From Streptomyces canus (GTDB lineage Bacteria > Actinomycetota > Actinomycetes > Streptomycetales > Streptomycetaceae), in contig NZ_JAUSYQ010000002.1 of the NCBI RefSeq assembly GCF_030816965.1, positions 8,980,001 to 9,044,000 of the forward strand: a DNA stretch of 64,000 nt. Direction: 5' to 3'. Below, one piece after another: positions 61,712-64,000 of the stretch. The translations under genes were made by a program, and so were the position numbers. How positions within the stretch are numbered: the first letter of the stretch is position 1; the number at the start of each line of letters is the position of its first letter. Below the pieces are notes generated by a model. That model saw nothing but the letters and a program-made list of their open reading frames with translations. It ran no database searches and was not told the DNA's origin.

Positions 61712-61767
61712 GCTGTGGGGCGGCTGCGGGCCGGTGGTGGCTGGACGCGGGGTTCCCCGTGCCCCTG
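61712..61767. repeat. second, inverse copy of the Streptomyces intergenic repeat
   Basis: Read on the minus strand it shows GGGGCACGGGG, then CCAGCCACCACCGGCCCGCAG-type blocks, matching the repeat at 20331-20405. It begins 28 bp after the MBL-hydrolase stop and may act as a terminator. Confidence 0.5.
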
Positions 61768-62687
61768 GGTGGGTGCGGCCCCGTCACCTGAAGGGCGCGG
61801 GGGATCGGGTGGCGCCCCGGTGGCCGGTGGCCGGGGTGCGTCACCGCGGTGGACGCAGGGGCTTCGCGCCGCCGCTGGCGGGCTCGGCACCCTGCCCCGC
61901 AAGTGGTGGTTCTCCGTGTGTGGACGCGGGTGACGTGGTGTGGAGGCGGCCCGTGCGGTCGGGGCCGACCGGTGCGGGCAGGTGCGGGAAGGGGCAGGGC
62001 GACGTCAGTGACCGTCCGGGCCAGGGGGTCCTTCGCCGCTATGTGACCGCGGGCCTTGTGGGACAGAACGGGAGGCGGCCGTAGACCCGCGACGGTGTTG
62101 ACGGACGCCGTATTGCGGGTCAGCGGGTTGTGCTCCGGCCGTGCGCGGTACGTCGGGTTCGTCACCGGCGAGCGGCAGTTGCCGGTCCTGACCGCGTTCC
62201 CGGACGAGGGCACCCCGCACGGCTTCGTCACGGGCTCACCCTGCCGTGGCCGGCGACTGAGGTGGGTCGGCGCTGAGGCGGACCGACACGGTCAGTGACA
62301 ATCGGGAAGGCTCGGGCCAATGCTCCGAAGGGGTGTCGGTGGTTCTCTCGCACTCGGGGAAACGGCTGACGCGATGGCCGGGGTGCGCGTACGCCCTGGA
62401 GCCTCGCCGGACGCATGTGACTGCTTCTGACCAGGACTGATCGGTATTCACCCGTTCGGGGATTCCCGGCTGGTCCCCTTGTCGGTCTGTCGTACGAAAC
62501 CTCATACCAGAGCGGGACGCTCCGCGGGGGACTTTGTCAACTGCCGCTCGCGCCTGAAGCCTTGGCGACTACTGTGAGTGTCCGCCGGGCGATGAGGGGC
62601 TGAAGTCTTCGTTCTCTCGACCGGTACGCCATGACGCATGCCCACGGCGAACAGCCGCGGTGCGGGGAGGAGGGAGGCGACGCGCCG
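61768..62687. other. ~0.9-kb gap with no confident gene
   Basis: This is the longest gene-poor stretch of the window. Both strands have short open frames (a YVGFVTGERQLPVLTAFPDEG string on +, an AHNPLTRN-like frame on -), but none has an RBS and a recognisable domain. An inverted repeat GACCCGC/GCGGGTC lies at 62084-62121. It may be a decayed region or the long 5' region of the CvnA-like gene. Confidence 0.5.
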
Positions 62688-64000
62688 GTGACCGACGACC
62701 ATGCCGCCGCGCGCCCCGCTCGGCACCCCGCCCAGCAGCCCACAGGGGCACACGCCGGAGCCCGCCGAACCGGGCCGGCCGGCCCGGGACCCTCCGGCCA
62801 ACAGGACCGACGGACCACTACAAGGACACCGATGTCTCACCTCCGTGCCCCGGCCGCACGCGCAGACCGCCGTGAGGGCGGGCGGCACGGGCGGCCGGTC
62901 GCCCGCCCCGCCCCCTCGCTGTCGGAGACGCACATACGGCCGCAACTGCTGCGGCTGGCCGTGCTCCCACCGATCGCGGTCGCCCTCAGCGGATGTGCGG
63001 CTGTCCTGTTCACCGTCCGCTCCACCGGGGCACAACCCAGCCTCATTCTGTGGGGAGTCCTGGGCGGAGCCGTCTCGGTGACCCTCGCGGCCATCCTCAT
63101 CGCCGCCGTGGCGGCCGACCGCGCCGCCAAGACGGTGAGCGACCGCGTCGGCGCGTTGCGCCGCAGCAGCGCGCGCCGCGAGGCCGACCTGCGGGTGCTG
63201 GTGGAGGGGCTGCGTCGCGGGGAGATTCCGCCGGGGCGCGGCCCGAGCAGCGGTCCACCCGACGACGCCGACGACTTCGAACTGCTCGCCGCCGACCTGG
63301 CCCGCGCCCACGACGGGGCCGTCACCGCTGTCGTCCAGGCCGCCCAGCTCTCCAGCCAGGCCGGCAGTGAACAGAAGCTGGAGGTCTTCGTCAACCTGGC
63401 GAGGCGGCTTCAGTCGCTGGTGCACCGCGAGATCTCCATCCTCGACGAGCTGGAGAACGAGATCGAGGACCCCGACCTGCTCAAGGGGCTCTTCCACGTC
63501 GACCACCTCGCCACCCGGATCCGTCGGCACGCCGAGAACCTCGCCGTCCTCGGCGGTGCCGTCTCGCGTCGGCAGTGGAGCAACCCCGTCTCCATGACCG
63601 AGGTGCTGCGCTCCGCCATCGCCGAGGTCGAGCAGTACTCACGGGTCAAACTCGTGCCGCCGATCGACGGCACGCTGCGTGGGCACGCCGTCGCTGACGT
63701 CATCCATCTGCTGGCCGAACTCGTCGAGAACGCCACGGTGTTCTCGGCGCCGCACACTCAAGTGCTGCTGCGCGCCAACCTCGTGACCTCCGGGCTCGCC
63801 GTCGAAGTGGAGGACCGCGGGCTCGGCATGCCCGTCACCGAACAGCACCGGATGAACGCCCTGCTGGCGGATCCCGACCAGGTCAACGTCGCGAGCCTGC
63901 TGGCCGACGGGCGCATCGGGCTGTTCGTGGTGTCACAGCTCGCGAAGCGGCACGGGATCCATGTCCGGCTCCAGACCAACATCTACGGCGGCGTCCAGGC
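62688..64000 (+). CDS. CvnA-like sensor/ATP-binding protein, 3' truncated by window
   Basis: At least 437 residues of an HATPase-containing sensor. After a Pro/Arg-rich cytoplasmic N-terminus come two TM helices (LLRLAVLPPIAVALSGCAAVLF and LILWGVLGGAVSVTLAAILI). A helical region with HREISILDELENE follows, then the HATPase domain begins with the N-box ELVENATVFSAP and G1 box VEDRGLGMPV, and G2 GLFVVSQLAKRHG. It resembles CvnA of Streptomyces conservons. GTG 62688 with AGGAGGGAGG upstream is chosen; ATG 62631 is in frame but has no RBS. CvnB-D-type genes should follow beyond the window. Confidence 0.82.
   Translation, partial: MTDDHAAARPARHPAQQPTGAHAGARRTGPAGPGPSGQQDRRTTTRTPMSHLRAPAARADRREGGRHGRPVARPAPSLSETHIRPQLLRLAVLPPIAVALSGCAAVLFTVRSTGAQPSLILWGVLGGAVSVTLAAILIAAVAADRAAKTVSDRVGALRRSSARREADLRVLVEGLRRGEIPPGRGPSSGPPDDADDFELLAADLARAHDGAVTAVVQAAQLSSQAGSEQKLEVFVNLARRLQSLVHREISILDELENEIEDPDLLKGLFHVDHLATRIRRHAENLAVLGGAVSRRQWSNPVSMTEVLRSAIAEVEQYSRVKLVPPIDGTLRGHAVADVIHLLAELVENATVFSAPHTQVLLRANLVTSGLAVEVEDRGLGMPVTEQHRMNALLADPDQVNVASLLADGRIGLFVVSQLAKRHGIHVRLQTNIYGGVQ

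Noticed and set aside
1..64000. CRISPR arrays, tRNA, rRNA, integrase or attachment sites
   Set aside because: No regularly spaced direct repeats and no tRNA-like cloverleaf or integrase was found by eye.

Overview
The window is a stretch of high-GC actinobacterial chromosome, almost certainly Streptomyces. The evidence is pervasive GC-rich third positions, many GTG starts, overlapping ATGA/GTGA gene junctions, a Streptomyces-type hopanoid cluster, a c-di-AMP riboswitch before a LysM/M23 gene, and several Streptomyces-restricted small protein families. I saw no tRNA, rRNA or CRISPR array, and I noticed no in-frame TTA (bldA) codon in a confident gene, although that scan was by eye.

Layout. 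1-3752: end of a beta-oxidation operon (acyl-CoA dehydrogenase, thiolase, FadB-like multifunctional protein). 4001-8077: ThDP-dependent decarboxylase, MerR regulator and amino-acid permease. 8088-10719: a macro-domain gene behind a PafBC-type DNA-damage promoter, then a sugar kinase, a lipoprotein, a 27-aa membrane microprotein and a DUF6766-like membrane protein. 10746-15633: three secreted exopeptidases (M1, S15, M14). 15722-30180: mixed housekeeping and regulatory genes (BCCT transporter, ABC-F, Tex, GlxA/DJ-1 pair, enoyl-CoA hydratase, HATPase protein, Idi, CDF transporter, GalE). 30458-37519: a compact operon with two CDP-alcohol phosphatidyltransferases, a nucleotidyltransferase, a glycerol-1-phosphate-dehydrogenase-like enzyme, a GT2 glycosyltransferase and a TagGH-like exporter. 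It probably makes and exports a phospho-glycopolymer or glycolipid and is the best candidate here for an under-described system.

37907-51473: the hopanoid operon. HpnC, HpnD and HpnE make squalene, a polyprenyl synthase supplies farnesyl diphosphate, Shc cyclises squalene, and HpnH and HpnG add and process the ribosyl side chain. IspG and Dxs feed the MEP pathway, and an HpnO-type aminotransferase would complete aminobacteriohopanetriol. The HpnO gene carries a +1 frameshift in this sequence. A 46-aa ORF is translationally nested between hpnD and hpnE. The operon is followed by an XRE-cupin regulator, preceded by two near-identical palindromes and coupled to a 40-aa DUF6126-type membrane microprotein.

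51500-58456: an IS605-family TnpB relic, tyrosine phosphatase, GH36 alpha-galactosidase, riboswitch-controlled LysM/M23 endopeptidase, a LacI-type operator, a frameshifted DUF6250-type gene and an SGNH hydrolase. 58481-64000: TetR regulator, Glu/Leu/Phe/Val dehydrogenase with an operator across a near-consensus promoter, MBL-fold hydrolase, a roughly 1-kb gene-poor gap and the start of a CvnA-like sensor ATPase. Two independent single-base frameshifts in 64 kb (hpnO and the DUF6250-type gene) make residual indel errors in the assembly a real possibility.
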